Assembly (NCBI RefSeq): GCF_003966975.1
Contig: NZ_AP018437.1
Location: 1,860,001-1,924,000, forward strand
DNA: 64,000 nucleotides
Direction: 5' to 3'
Source: Pelolinea submarina
Lineage (GTDB): Bacteria > Chloroflexota > Anaerolineae > Anaerolineales > Anaerolineaceae
The notes below the pieces were generated by a model that saw only the letters and a program-made list of their open reading frames with translations, did not search any database and was not told the origin of the DNA. Of this stretch, positions 34,701 through 43,953 are shown one piece after another. The first letter of the stretch is position 1, and each line of letters begins with the position of its first letter. A program made the position numbers and the translations under genes.

Positions 34701-35135
34701 ATGTTCAAAAAAGAAAACATTTTAACCAAAGTAAAAGCGGGGAATTGGACTGAAGCTATTCGTATAGCTGGCGGTTTGCTTGAATCATCCGGAAGCATTA
34801 CCTCAAAATATACAGACGCTATGATCGACGCGGTAAAAGAGATGGGCCCTTACATGGTCATTCTGCCGCATTTTGCATTAGCACATGCCGCGCCTTCAAA
34901 AGAGGTACTAAAGGATGATTTCGCTCTCATTACCTTGGAAGAACCGGTTCTGTTTGGCGTGCCCAATGACCCGGTTTATATCATTCTGGCGCTTTGCGCG
35001 AAAGATGGAAAATCGCATATGGATTCATTAGCGAAGATAGCCAAGGTCCTGATGGAAGAAAATACCATCCAGGAGATGATCGATGCAAAGACTCCCCAGG
35101 AAATCCTTGATATTACCGAGAAACATCTTTTATGA
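34701..35135 (+). CDS. PTS EIIA component, ascorbate/mannitol type
   Basis: Accepts phosphate from HPr and passes it to EIIB. The chosen start (ATG at 34701, 144 residues) follows the predicted promoter and matches the N terminus of UlaC-type proteins; an in-frame ATG at 34668 overlaps the -10 box. The conserved block GPYMVILPHFALAHAAP carries two histidines; the second (H62 from this start) is in the position of the phosphorylated residue. The C-terminal helices are complete. First gene of a three-gene PTS operon. Confidence 0.88.
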   Translation: MFKKENILTKVKAGNWTEAIRIAGGLLESSGSITSKYTDAMIDAVKEMGPYMVILPHFALAHAAPSKEVLKDDFALITLEEPVLFGVPNDPVYIILALCAKDGKSHMDSLAKIAKVLMEENTIQEMIDAKTPQEILDITEKHLL

Positions 35136-35184
35136 TAGTGGAAAATCATACTAAGATGTTTCTGTTTTTCAAAAGGAGAAAATA

Positions 35185-35478
35185 ATGGACAAAATCAAAA
35201 TTCAGACAGTATGCGGGTTTGGCTGTGGTTCGTCGCTATTTTTAAGAATGAAAATCGAGGAGGTGCTAAAGGAAAACAATATTAAGGCAGATGTCTTTTG
35301 CGGGGATGTTGGAACTTGTCTGTCGCAACCCTGTGATGCAATCTTTATCTCAAAAGATCTCTACAGCCGAATTGAAGGTCGTGCAAAAGTCACAGTCGTT
35401 CCCATCGATAACTTCATGGACAAGAACGAGGTCGCCACAAAGACAATGGATTTTTTCAATGGAATTAATAAAGAATAA
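35185..35478 (+). CDS. PTS EIIB component, ascorbate (UlaB) type
   Basis: 97-residue cytoplasmic phosphocarrier. The phosphocysteine is C10 in the loop VCGFGCGSSLFLRMK, matching the CGxGxGSS loop of UlaB; a second cysteine (C14) in the loop is not usual. A good AAAGGAG site precedes the ATG. It transfers phosphate to the sugar carried by EIIC. Spacing is 49 bases after EIIA and 21 bases before EIIC. Confidence 0.9.
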   Translation: MDKIKIQTVCGFGCGSSLFLRMKIEEVLKENNIKADVFCGDVGTCLSQPCDAIFISKDLYSRIEGRAKVTVVPIDNFMDKNEVATKTMDFFNGINKE

Positions 35479-35499
35479 ATAAATCAATAGGAGAGAAAC

Positions 35500-36771
35500 G
35501 TGAAAATTTTGAATTTTATTATTAATGAAATTTTTGGTCAGGGTGCAATTTTCCTGGCTTTAATTGCATTGATTGGCTTGCTTCTGCAAAAAAAGTCATT
35601 TAGTGAAATTGTGCGCGGCACAATGATGACAGCAATTGGTTTCTTTGTACTTTCTCAAGGTACTGGAATCATTACGGGAAAATCAATTGACGGTTTGGCA
35701 AGTGCTTTCAATACGATTATGCCTTCCGCCAACGGTACCCCTGATATTGATATGTCCCAGTACGGTACTGAGATTGGCATTGTTATGATTATCGCGTTTG
35801 CTGTCAACTTGCTGTTTGCTCGCTTCAGCAAATGGAAATCTGTTTTCCTGACCGGCCATATGTTGTATTGGTTCCCCTATGTGTTCATCGCTGCTGGTGT
35901 AGGTGCTGGACTGGTGGGTTTTAAACTGGTGGCCTTGGCTGCTGTAATCACTTCAATTTACATGATTGTGGCGCCCAATTTGATGAAGCCGCTGGTGAAA
36001 GAAGTAACCGGTGATGATAGCTTTACCATCGGTCACCCAACCACGACGTTGTCGGTTATCTCCGGATATCTGGGAAAAGCAATCGGTAACAAGGAAAAGT
36101 CGACAGAATCATTAAAGTTCCCCGAGAGCATTAACTTCTTGAAGGAAGTATCCATCACCGGTTCTATCGTCATTTGCCTCACCTATATTGTGATGAGTTT
36201 TATCCTCAAGGCGAAAGGTTTTATCCCTGCCGAAGTATGGGGTTATGCCGGTGCTTCCACGGGTGTTTTCACTTTCATCTTCACAAAATCTATTTACTTT
36301 GGTGTCGGTGTCACCGTCATGCTGTTGGGTGTGCGCATGCTTATCTCTGAAATTGTGCCCGCGTTCAAGGGTATCGCTGACAAGGTTGTACCTGGCGCCA
36401 TCCCCGCTTTGGATTGCCCAGTCATCTTCAATTATGCTCCCAACGCTCTGATCATTGGGTTTGTGGTTGCCATGATTACCTCAACCATTACCATCATCCT
36501 GACAGCAGGTATGTTCCCGACCGTCATCATTCCGTTGACGTTCACCTGCTTCTTCGAAATTGGTACTGCGGCTATCATTGGTAACGGCACCGGTGGTGTC
36601 CGCGGCGCTGTGGTAGGCGCGGCCGTATCCGGCGTTATCATGGTCTTCCTGGTCGGCTTAGGTTCCTATTTCTTCAACAACACAATCAATAACTGGATGC
36701 TCGTTTATGGTGGCCAAGACTTCTCGTTATGGGGTATTGTCACCGGCTTAATCGCGAGATTAATCGCGTAA
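35500..36771 (+). CDS. PTS EIIC permease, ascorbate/galactitol (UlaA/SgcC) type
   Basis: Membrane channel of the PTS, 423 residues with about ten helices. The N terminus GQGAIFLALIALIGLLLQKK and the GHMLYWFPYVFIAAGVGAGL and CFFEIGTAAIIGNGTGG segments are typical of the ascorbate-Gat superfamily of EIIC. The start codon is GTG with a GGAGAG site. The substrate could be ascorbate, a polyol or another sugar acid; the SIS and GntR/UTRA neighbours suggest a phosphosugar product but no UlaG-type lactonase or UlaD/E/F genes are present. A strong terminator follows. Confidence 0.92.
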   Translation: MKILNFIINEIFGQGAIFLALIALIGLLLQKKSFSEIVRGTMMTAIGFFVLSQGTGIITGKSIDGLASAFNTIMPSANGTPDIDMSQYGTEIGIVMIIAFAVNLLFARFSKWKSVFLTGHMLYWFPYVFIAAGVGAGLVGFKLVALAAVITSIYMIVAPNLMKPLVKEVTGDDSFTIGHPTTTLSVISGYLGKAIGNKEKSTESLKFPESINFLKEVSITGSIVICLTYIVMSFILKAKGFIPAEVWGYAGASTGVFTFIFTKSIYFGVGVTVMLLGVRMLISEIVPAFKGIADKVVPGAIPALDCPVIFNYAPNALIIGFVVAMITSTITIILTAGMFPTVIIPLTFTCFFEIGTAAIIGNGTGGVRGAVVGAAVSGVIMVFLVGLGSYFFNNTINNWMLVYGGQDFSLWGIVTGLIARLIA

Positions 36772-36802
36772 CATTCCAACAAACCAGATTCAAGTAAATT
36801 GA

Positions 36803-36841
36803 AGACAGATATCTGCTTATTGCAGGTATCTGTCTTTGTTT
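36803..36841 (+). terminator. Intrinsic terminator of the PTS operon
   Basis: A 14-bp stem (36803-36816 with 36822-36835, one G-U) with a 5-base loop and a short T-rich tail. Confidence 0.85.
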
Positions 36842-36868
36842 GTCGGTAAAATGCTTGGCCGTTTTCAG

Positions 36869-37450
36869 TTAGTGAGAATATAACGCCAACTTGATGAAGT
36901 TATACGGCAGGGCAAAGAATTCACGTATATACCAGAAAGCTCGTTTGTACCAGGAAAAGTGATAGATGCCGGCGGCCGTTCCGTACGCATCCAGTCCTAA
37001 TTTCCGTGCTAACAGGATCGAGCGTGGTAAATGGAAAGGCTGGGTGATAATTACCAGGGATTCGTGTGCAAATTTCTGTTTGAAATTCACACAGGAATCT
37101 AAAGTTGAAATTCCCTGCGGATCCAGCAGAATAGCAGAATCCGGCACGCCCTGCGCGATTGCGGCAGCTTGCATGGCGCCGGGTTCATCATAACCACGCC
37201 GGCGTGTACCGCTCATGATTAGAAGATCGACCTGGTTGTTATTAAATAGACAAACTCCTGTGGAAACGCGGTCCATCAGGATATCGGAAGGCTTACCGTC
37301 TTTTTCCAATCCGGCACCCAATACCAGGCAGTATTTATAATGCCCCAACTGATTTATATTCAGCTTGAATTGCTTTGTATTCAGGTAAACCAACAGGTAA
37401 ACAATCAAAAGCAGAAATGTGATTACTGAGAAGAAAATTAAAGCAAACAA
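36869..37450 (-). CDS. SanA/YdcF family (DUF218) membrane protein
   Basis: 193 residues. One N-terminal helix (about 4-24) anchors a DUF218 domain. Family motifs are YCLVLGAGLEKDGKPSDIL, LLIMSGTRRRGYDEPGAMQ and a long ITQPFHLPRSILLARKLGL. SanA/ElyC-type proteins influence envelope permeability and peptidoglycan precursor use. The gene follows the lipoate ligase gene by 6 bases, but a shared function is not obvious. Confidence 0.88.
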   Translation of the reverse strand: MFALIFFSVITFLLLIVYLLVYLNTKQFKLNINQLGHYKYCLVLGAGLEKDGKPSDILMDRVSTGVCLFNNNQVDLLIMSGTRRRGYDEPGAMQAAAIAQGVPDSAILLDPQGISTLDSCVNFKQKFAHESLVIITQPFHLPRSILLARKLGLDAYGTAAGIYHFSWYKRAFWYIREFFALPYNFIKLALYSH

Positions 37451-37456
37451 TATAGA

Positions 37457-38272
37457 TTACATCCTTTGCGTCCATTGGTCATTGGCATATTTTTCTTTCC
37501 AAAGCTGGAATGCGCGTGCTTTTTCTTTGATGGTAAGCATGCTTGTCTCGAAATGAAGGTCGAGCGCTTGGGCGAAACCATCCCGCATGCATTGGGCTAT
37601 GAATTCCCAGGTCGGATGATGACCCAGGCAGGCTTCAACTGTGGTGGCATGTTCTTGCAGGTTTTTCACCGCCGTAGTGCGTTGAATATCGGATTCGAAA
37701 GCCAGGACACTAACCACCCTGCATATATCTCCGGATATTGGTATGGCGCCATGCTGCAGGACTCCATTACCCAGGCGGGCTTGAGCGCTTCCAATCAATT
37801 TTTTTCCGCCAAAAGTGATTTCGTAATCGGACGGATACTGAAAACAGACCGGGTTGACGAGCCTGTCCAGACTCTTCTCGACATTTGGTTGTGAATCGGC
37901 AGGAACCCCGGCCAGCTGCAAACCCCGCAGCAATCCCTGAGATAGTATCAGGTAGGATTTCAACACATTCCCGCTGACATGCGGATCTTCTTGCGGAGCG
38001 CAAACCGAATAAGTCAATTCGTCCGCGTGTAGGATGGCCTTTCCTCCGGTTGGGCGGCGCACCACATCCCATCCGTGCGCAGCCAGGGTGGGAGTATCCA
38101 CCTCGCTGTACTTCTGTGTTCTACCCAGCGAAAGGGCGAAGGGCTGCCAGCTATACAAACGCAGTGTGGGCAGCGAGTCGCCGTTGACAGTGCTTTCCAG
38201 GATAGATTCATCAACAGCCATATTCCAGGCAGCAGGGTAAGGAGGGTGGATGAGTAGACGCCAGTTATCCAT
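37457..38272 (-). CDS. Lipoate-protein ligase A family protein
   Basis: 271 residues of the LplA/LipM/LipL family, which attach lipoate or octanoate to lipoyl domains such as GcvH and E2 subunits. Visible motifs are PAAWNMAVDE near the N terminus, RRPTGGKAILH in the substrate loop and FGGKKLIGSAQARLGNGVLQHG with the lysine expected to contact the acyl carrier. Absence of the C-terminal accessory domain of E. coli LplA favours the octanoyltransferase or short LplA types. The GcvT fusion gene further along makes a link to the glycine cleavage system plausible. Confidence 0.87.
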   Translation of the reverse strand: MDNWRLLIHPPYPAAWNMAVDESILESTVNGDSLPTLRLYSWQPFALSLGRTQKYSEVDTPTLAAHGWDVVRRPTGGKAILHADELTYSVCAPQEDPHVSGNVLKSYLILSQGLLRGLQLAGVPADSQPNVEKSLDRLVNPVCFQYPSDYEITFGGKKLIGSAQARLGNGVLQHGAIPISGDICRVVSVLAFESDIQRTTAVKNLQEHATTVEACLGHHPTWEFIAQCMRDGFAQALDLHFETSMLTIKEKARAFQLWKEKYANDQWTQRM

Positions 38273-38344
38273 TTCTTTAGGGTTCCGATTGGATTAATCG
38301 CTACCATTTTACTTGAAATCCTTGGTGGTAAAATTCAAATCCAC

Positions 38345-40072
38345 ATGAACGATAAAAGTGATTTCCAATTCATTGAGCAATTAAGCGAAAATATCGAAAT
38401 TTCTTTGCCGGATGGGCGATTTATAACCGGTAAACGCGGCGCCACTTTGGAAGAATTCCTAAGCCCATTGGATGGGTGGGAAGGCTCACAGATTGTCGGC
38501 GCGGTTGTTGACGGTATTCTGAAAGAATTGACCGCTCCGTTATCCAAAGCCTGCGGAGTGCAGCCGGTAAATATGTCCACATCGGATGGATCAAAGATTT
38601 ACCGGCGCTCGTTGACATTCTTATTGGAGACTGCCTTCGACGATCTTTTCCCCGAGTATTTCCTGGCTATTGATCATTCAGTGCCCAGCGGTGGATATTT
38701 TTGTAGCATCTTGGGCCGCCAACCGCTTTCCAAAGAAGAAATCCGCAAATTGGAATTGCGGATGAAAAAATTGGTTGAAGAAGACCTGATTATTACCAAA
38801 GAACGGGTGACATTGGAAGAAGCCCGTGCATATTTCGAAGAGAAGGGGTATGCGGATAAATTAAGGCTATTAAAATACAGAAAAAAGCCTTACCTGGTCC
38901 TTTACCAGTTGGAGAACCACAAAGATTATCATCATGGGTATATGGTTCCTTCCACCCGCTACCTTAACGTATTCAAGCTGCATCCTCGCGGAGAAGGCTT
39001 TATTTTGCAGTATCCCCGCCGCGCCACTCCCAATCAGCTCTTCCCCATGCCGCGCTACAGCAAACTTTTGGAGATATTCAAGCAATATGGTTCGTGGCTG
39101 AAAAGTCTGGATATTGACAGCGTTGGCGCGTTAAACAACGCAATTGAACATAAGTCGATCCGGGAAGTCATTCTGGTTTCCGAAGCATTGCAGGAACAGC
39201 AAATTTCCCAAATTGCATCCCGCATTGCGCGCAAGAACGGCCAAATCAGAGTTGTCCAAATTTCAGGTCCAACCTCGTCAGGAAAAACCACTTTTTCAAA
39301 ACGTTTGGCTGTGCAGTTGATCACATACGGTATCGTGCCTTTTGCTTTGGAAATGGACGATTATTTTGTCGATCGGGAAAAGACACCGAAAGATGAAAAT
39401 GGGAATTATGATTTCGAATCCTTCAAGGCGCTTGATGCGGATTTAATGGAATTTCACATCCAAGAAATGATGAAGGGTAAAGAAGTTACCCTGCCGCACT
39501 ATAATTTCAAAACCGGATTACGGGAAGTTGGAAAAACGGTTCGATTAAATGAAAATCAGATTGTTGTGATTGAAGGAATTCACGGGTTGAATCCCAATCT
39601 TTTTCAACAAATTCCCAGAAAGAATACATTCAGAATTTACACCTCCTGCCTGACGCAATTGAACCTGGATTACTACAACCGCATATCCACAACAGATACC
39701 CGTATGCTGCGCCGCATTGTGCGAGACGCACAAACACGCGGTTACTCACCGCAGCGAACAATTGATTTATGGGATTCCGTGCGCAGGGGGGAGCGCGATA
39801 ACATTTTCCCGTACCAGGAAAACGCGGATGAGATATTCAACTCAGCCCTGGTGTATGAATTATCCGCGCTGAAACCCTACGTTGAACCGCTGCTGCGGCA
39901 GATACCTTTCGGAACGTATGAATATTTGGAAGCAAAAAGGCTGCTGGCTTTTCTGGACTGGTTTCTGCCGATTGATAGCAATATGATTCCGGATAACTCG
40001 ATTTTACGAGAATTTATCGGAAATTCTTTCTTTACCGATTTCCACTTATGGAACGAGAACAGATCTGATTAA
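38345..40072 (+). CDS. Uridine kinase-like nucleoside kinase with TGS and SAD domains
   Basis: 575-residue three-domain protein. Residues about 15-80 form a TGS-like domain, 85-210 resemble the second additional domain of threonyl-tRNA synthetase (AIDHSVPSGGYF where the synthetase has a His motif), and about 300-490 form a P-loop kinase of the uridine kinase/phosphoribulokinase family (GPTSSGKTT at 308-316, followed by EMDDYFVDREKTP and VIEGIHGLNPNL). Fusions of this order occur in several bacterial phyla, and their exact substrate is not settled here. A terminator follows. Confidence 0.88.
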   Translation: MNDKSDFQFIEQLSENIEISLPDGRFITGKRGATLEEFLSPLDGWEGSQIVGAVVDGILKELTAPLSKACGVQPVNMSTSDGSKIYRRSLTFLLETAFDDLFPEYFLAIDHSVPSGGYFCSILGRQPLSKEEIRKLELRMKKLVEEDLIITKERVTLEEARAYFEEKGYADKLRLLKYRKKPYLVLYQLENHKDYHHGYMVPSTRYLNVFKLHPRGEGFILQYPRRATPNQLFPMPRYSKLLEIFKQYGSWLKSLDIDSVGALNNAIEHKSIREVILVSEALQEQQISQIASRIARKNGQIRVVQISGPTSSGKTTFSKRLAVQLITYGIVPFALEMDDYFVDREKTPKDENGNYDFESFKALDADLMEFHIQEMMKGKEVTLPHYNFKTGLREVGKTVRLNENQIVVIEGIHGLNPNLFQQIPRKNTFRIYTSCLTQLNLDYYNRISTTDTRMLRRIVRDAQTRGYSPQRTIDLWDSVRRGERDNIFPYQENADEIFNSALVYELSALKPYVEPLLRQIPFGTYEYLEAKRLLAFLDWFLPIDSNMIPDNSILREFIGNSFFTDFHLWNENRSD

Positions 40073-40074
40073 GA

Positions 40075-40105
40075 AATAAGGCTGCCGTAATTGGGCAGCC
40101 TTATT
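40075..40105. terminator. Bidirectional terminator
   Basis: A 12-bp perfect stem (40075-40086 with 40094-40105) between two converging genes, with A- and T-rich flanks on both strands. Confidence 0.85.
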
Positions 40106-40132
40106 TTATAGCCTCGTTATCAAGGTACTGAT

Positions 40133-41653
40133 TTATTTTAAGGGAATATCTTTCATCGCCCCTTCAACAGTGACAAACCGGTCCGGAAAATCACTGCTCT
40201 GTGCTGTGAAAGAGAAAGTGGCGGTGAGCAGACCGTTGTTTGGGTCGGATTGAATATCGATCCAGCCCTTATCCGCCTTATATGGGAAAGCATTGATATA
40301 GATCATTCCCATATAATACTTGGCAGCATCACGGTCGTCGTAGGGGATTAAGTCAATGTACCCATTCTTAATATCTTGTTTTGGCAAAATAAAATTGACG
40401 GCGTAACGGCCAGTACCACCGCTAAACAGGGCAACCACATATCCGGTATCGGTTGAATTGTAGGATACGCTGTCACTCTCGATGAGGTCATTTTCATAAC
40501 CGCTGACCTGATATACAAATGATCCGGAAGCCAGGCTATCCGTTGAGAATGCACTATTTCCGCTAGAGGCGGACTGCTCCGAACCCGATGGCATTTGTGC
40601 GCCGGCTGCTACGGGCGTCTGGCCGGCCGGGTAACCAACCAGTTCCACGGCGTCTATTTCAGTCCAACCCCAGCCTGTTGTGCTTTGGTCGATGAAAACC
40701 ACCAGCTGATCAACGAGGATCTCCTCATCCAATTCAATAGTGATAGTCATCAAATCCGGGCAGTTTTCGACGGCTTCCGGTACACCGGACCATGCAACCC
40801 AAGTTTGGCCATCGGTGTCAATCATTTGTACTTCCACAACCTGGGATGGGTTATACGATTGGTAAATGTTGATCTCCGTTGGTACAACGGCTACGTCATA
40901 AGTCAATTCCAGCCACTCATCCGTATCGGGATCAACTGAGGCCCAGGCATTGCCGTTATCTCCGCACGAATCCACATCCGGCTCACCGACTGCGCGTAAC
41001 GCAGAATAATCTGTACTGGAATACTCAGAGCTGGCGGATGCTGATGAGGCCCACTGCCTTAATGGCTGTGTCTCCGTTAGCGAAGCGCTTTCATTTTTCT
41101 GAATTGATGAAGGAATTTCGCCGCTTGTACCAGAGAAACTTGTTGACCCGAGCACGGCGTCGAAGACTTTAATGAGTTCGCTTGAACGATCTTTCGGAGC
41201 AAATCCGATCAGGCTGAATTGTTGGGTTGGGTTAACCATGGCGACGAAGAGCTGACCTTCCACTGTCTGGCCATCATATTCGGCTTTACCGTCGGCCAAC
41301 AAGCCTTTGACACCATTGATGGTGAGTTTCTTGGGGCGGGAAAATTCCATAACCGATAAACTGGAAGCAGTCTGTTCGAAGAGAGTGTCATTGTCCATTT
41401 CACCCATCGTGGTGCCACCCATTGCCATCAGCATTGGACCGATTTCCGGCAATGCGTCCGGTGCGGTGAAATTGACTACATTGCCATCCATCTGCATGGT
41501 GTAACCAAATGGTTTTCTCAAAGAAAAACCACCCTCTTGGTTGATTAACTCATCCCCTAAAAGGTCGCCTTCTCGAGAGGCTTGCCCGCACGAAGCGGCT
41601 AATAAACAAAAAACTACTAACAAACTCAGGATAAAACCCTTTTTGTATATCAT
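40133..41653 (-). CDS. Lipoprotein with discoidin-like domain
   Basis: 506-residue predicted lipoprotein. A type II signal peptide is present: hydrophobic core about 8-18 and lipobox LAAS-C with the lipidated cysteine at residue 22. Residues about 40-170 form a domain similar in style to stress-response lipoproteins (LRKPFGYTMQMDGNVVNFTAP). Residues about 195-350 resemble a discoidin/F5-8C-like jelly roll (ASSEYSSTDYSALRAVGEPD, WLELTYDVAVVPTEINIYQS, WGWTEIDAVELVGYP), a sugar-binding fold. A C-terminal beta-rich region follows. Probably displayed on the outer face of the membrane, binding glycans. Confidence 0.78.
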   Translation of the reverse strand: MIYKKGFILSLLVVFCLLAASCGQASREGDLLGDELINQEGGFSLRKPFGYTMQMDGNVVNFTAPDALPEIGPMLMAMGGTTMGEMDNDTLFEQTASSLSVMEFSRPKKLTINGVKGLLADGKAEYDGQTVEGQLFVAMVNPTQQFSLIGFAPKDRSSELIKVFDAVLGSTSFSGTSGEIPSSIQKNESASLTETQPLRQWASSASASSEYSSTDYSALRAVGEPDVDSCGDNGNAWASVDPDTDEWLELTYDVAVVPTEINIYQSYNPSQVVEVQMIDTDGQTWVAWSGVPEAVENCPDLMTITIELDEEILVDQLVVFIDQSTTGWGWTEIDAVELVGYPAGQTPVAAGAQMPSGSEQSASSGNSAFSTDSLASGSFVYQVSGYENDLIESDSVSYNSTDTGYVVALFSGGTGRYAVNFILPKQDIKNGYIDLIPYDDRDAAKYYMGMIYINAFPYKADKGWIDIQSDPNNGLLTATFSFTAQSSDFPDRFVTVEGAMKDIPLK

Positions 41654-41669
41654 TGACTATCCAGCTCCT

Positions 41670-42353
41670 CTATTTTTTATTTTGTTTGATCTTTTTTGAC
41701 GATGCTATCAGTGAATCCGCCAGGTTAACCAGCTCTCCGATTTCTTCAGGTTTTTGGATATTTTTATTTCGAATCTCGATTTGCATTCCGTCTTTTCCAA
41801 TCCTGATCCATGGACGTTCACCCTTCCAATTTAATAAGCCATTTTCTACTTGTGGAGAAAATAAAGAAGAAGTGTCGCAATCAGGCTGGCCTAAAATGGA
41901 GTAGTGCTCACGCAGATTTGAACTACCACTATGAATTTCCTCCAAGTTGTCTATTACACCGCTTGAAAAAAAACTGGCAGCTCTCTGGGCTAATTCCAGC
42001 TGCATCGCGTTTAATAGCCTTGAACCCGCTGCATGTGGATTAATCAAAAGATGCCCCGGGATATGGAAAAGGCTGGTGGATAGACGTGTAAATTGGGCCG
42101 CGTTATTTTGATTAAGTTCAGCAGAGTTTCCGGTAGTTTCGGTGACGGATTCAAGAATCCATTGGGGACTTCGTAGACGGTATCCCCAGGATAATGTTTC
42201 CTTGAAAGGTTCATATTCCCAACCTTTTTGGGCAGCAAGATCACGAATGACTTTTTCGGTAGTTTTCCTTTTTAAATTAACCAGGTAAAAGATTACGCCA
42301 ATAAGAACACCAGTAAAAACAATAACAATCAAGCTGATTCCTATGTCCTCCAT
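41670..42353 (-). CDS. Unknown protein with N-terminal membrane helix
   Basis: Unrecognised 227-residue protein. A single helix near residues 7-26 is followed by a soluble domain with alternating predicted strands and helices (KGWEYEPFKETLSWGYR, ERPWIRIGKDGMQIEI). The C-terminal tail is lysine-rich. It lies 16 bases upstream of the lipoprotein gene on the same strand, so the two are likely co-expressed. A TAGGAGG-like site just upstream of the ATG supports the start. Confidence 0.65.
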   Translation of the reverse strand: MEDIGISLIVIVFTGVLIGVIFYLVNLKRKTTEKVIRDLAAQKGWEYEPFKETLSWGYRLRSPQWILESVTETTGNSAELNQNNAAQFTRLSTSLFHIPGHLLINPHAAGSRLLNAMQLELAQRAASFFSSGVIDNLEEIHSGSSNLREHYSILGQPDCDTSSLFSPQVENGLLNWKGERPWIRIGKDGMQIEIRNKNIQKPEEIGELVNLADSLIASSKKIKQNKK

Positions 42354-42577
42354 AGTAATTAAATCCTCCTAATTAACGAGTTGTAGAATATTGGAGTAAA
42401 AAAAAGAGATGCCCTTTTCGCTAGAATCGATGTCACGGTTCTTTGCTGTGTATGATTTCCCTACCTAATACATTCTATTAATATGGGTTTAATAAATTAT
42501 ACAATAAGTGGATCTACATGGAATTAGTCGTTCAATTATCGTTGCCATCATACGTTTTCTATAGGAGGTATGCAAAA

Positions 42578-42646
42578 ATGCAATCAATATTGGCAAGGAT
42601 AGTGAACACTACAGAAAAATTTCTTTTTAGGACGGGTGGGGATTAG
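42578..42646 (+). CDS. Possible 22-codon small ORF
   Basis: In an otherwise geneless stretch (42354-42697) an ATG at 42578 is preceded by TAGGAGG at a spacing of about 9 bases and opens a 22-codon frame ending in TAG. The peptide begins MQSILARIVN and is weakly amphipathic. No promoter stands out. The strong ribosome-binding site is the only real support. The rest of the gap is AT-rich and shows only the aminotransferase terminator. Confidence 0.3.
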   Translation: MQSILARIVNTTEKFLFRTGGD

Positions 42647-42652
42647 AACTAA

Positions 42653-42693
42653 AAAAAAATAAAAAAAGGGCTGTCTTTTTTTGACAGCCCTTT
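42653..42693 (-). terminator. Intrinsic terminator of the aminotransferase gene
   Basis: An 11-bp perfect stem (42665-42675 with 42683-42693) with a 7-base loop. On the minus strand it is followed by a long T-rich run (complement of the A-rich 42650-42667). Confidence 0.88.
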
Positions 42694-42697
42694 AGGT

Positions 42698-43924
42698 TTA
42701 GCTATTTGCGACCAGGTGCTTTTTAAGCACATTTGCCAGACGGAAAATACCCTCGTTGATTCTTTCCGGGCAAGCATTGGAGAAATTCAACCGCATGGTG
42801 TTAAAGCCGCCGCCTTCAGCGTAGAATGAATCGCCGGGGACGAAGGCCACTTTTTCGGCAACCGCATCTTTGAATAAGTCCTGGCTATTCAGGCATTCCG
42901 GCAAGGTAACCCATAGGAACAAACCACCTTTGGGATGCGTCCATGAGACACCCTCGGGCATATATTCCGATAAAGTGTCCAGCATCACATCGCGCCGTTC
43001 TTTATATACTTTGCGGATGAGTTTGGCGTGTTCGTAAAGGAAACCGTCTTTTGCGACTTCGTAGGCAACCATCTGATTAAAGGTGGAGGTATGCAGGTCA
43101 GTACCTTGTTTAGCCTGAATCAATTTTGTAATGACGGGCGGAGGAGCGATCACCCAGGCCAGGCGGATTCCGGGAGCCAAAGTCTTGGAGAAGGTGCTCA
43201 GGTAAATAACATTGCCGGAGTAACATTCCTCCTGCGCGCGAGTTTGACTGTCCAATACCTCAATTGCGGGCAGATTTTCCCCTTCGAAGCGCAGTTGACC
43301 GTAAGGATCATCTTCAACAATAGGCACACCGTAATTTTCGGCCAGCTCGATTAATTTTAACCGGCGGTCATAGGCCAATGTGGATCCGGTAGGATTTTGG
43401 AAATTGGGTAATGCATAGATGAACTTGGGGCCAGCCCGCAGGCAGCTTTCCAATTTGCTGGTCATCATGCCATCCTCATCGGTCGGGACCGGCACGAACT
43501 CCGCGCCATAAGCACGCCAGGCTTGCAGAGCGCCTACGTAAGTGGGGGATTCCACCAGCACTCCATCACCGGGATTGATGAGAATTTTACCTAATAAATC
43601 CAGCGCCTGCTGGGAACCACTGGTAATGAGAATATTATCAATGGTCACGTTAATGCCGTAACGGGCAGAATAACGGGCGATCATCTCACGCAATGGCGCA
43701 TAACCGTCCGTAGAGCCATATTGGAGGCTGGCGGGCCCGTTCTGATCCAGAACCGTCAGGCAAGCCTCCTTGAATTTTTCAATTGGGAAAACCTCCGGAG
43801 CCGGCATACCGCCGGCAAAAGAAATAACATCGGGGTTCTCAGTGAATTTCAATAATTCACGAATTGCCGAACTTTCCATTCTCTGGGTTCTTTGAGCAAA
43901 ACGATGATCCCATAAAGTTAGCAT
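42698..43924 (-). CDS. PLP-dependent aminotransferase, class I/II (LysN/2-aminoadipate type)
   Basis: 408-residue fold-type I aminotransferase. SFAGGMPAPEVFP, QYGSTDGYAPLRE, TSGSQQALDL, NFQNPTGSTLAYD, EDDPYGQLRF and the PLP lysine K247 in STFSKTLAPGIRLAW are all present. This combination is typical of the LysN/KAT II/AadR-like group acting on 2-aminoadipate, aromatic or branched substrates; the exact substrate cannot be fixed. A GGAGG site precedes the ATG. It follows the glyA-gcvT gene by 29 bases on the same strand. Confidence 0.9.
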   Translation of the reverse strand: MLTLWDHRFAQRTQRMESSAIRELLKFTENPDVISFAGGMPAPEVFPIEKFKEACLTVLDQNGPASLQYGSTDGYAPLREMIARYSARYGINVTIDNILITSGSQQALDLLGKILINPGDGVLVESPTYVGALQAWRAYGAEFVPVPTDEDGMMTSKLESCLRAGPKFIYALPNFQNPTGSTLAYDRRLKLIELAENYGVPIVEDDPYGQLRFEGENLPAIEVLDSQTRAQEECYSGNVIYLSTFSKTLAPGIRLAWVIAPPPVITKLIQAKQGTDLHTSTFNQMVAYEVAKDGFLYEHAKLIRKVYKERRDVMLDTLSEYMPEGVSWTHPKGGLFLWVTLPECLNSQDLFKDAVAEKVAFVPGDSFYAEGGGFNTMRLNFSNACPERINEGIFRLANVLKKHLVANS

Positions 43925-43953
43925 ATCTTCCTCCTAAAATTTAATAGCAATCT

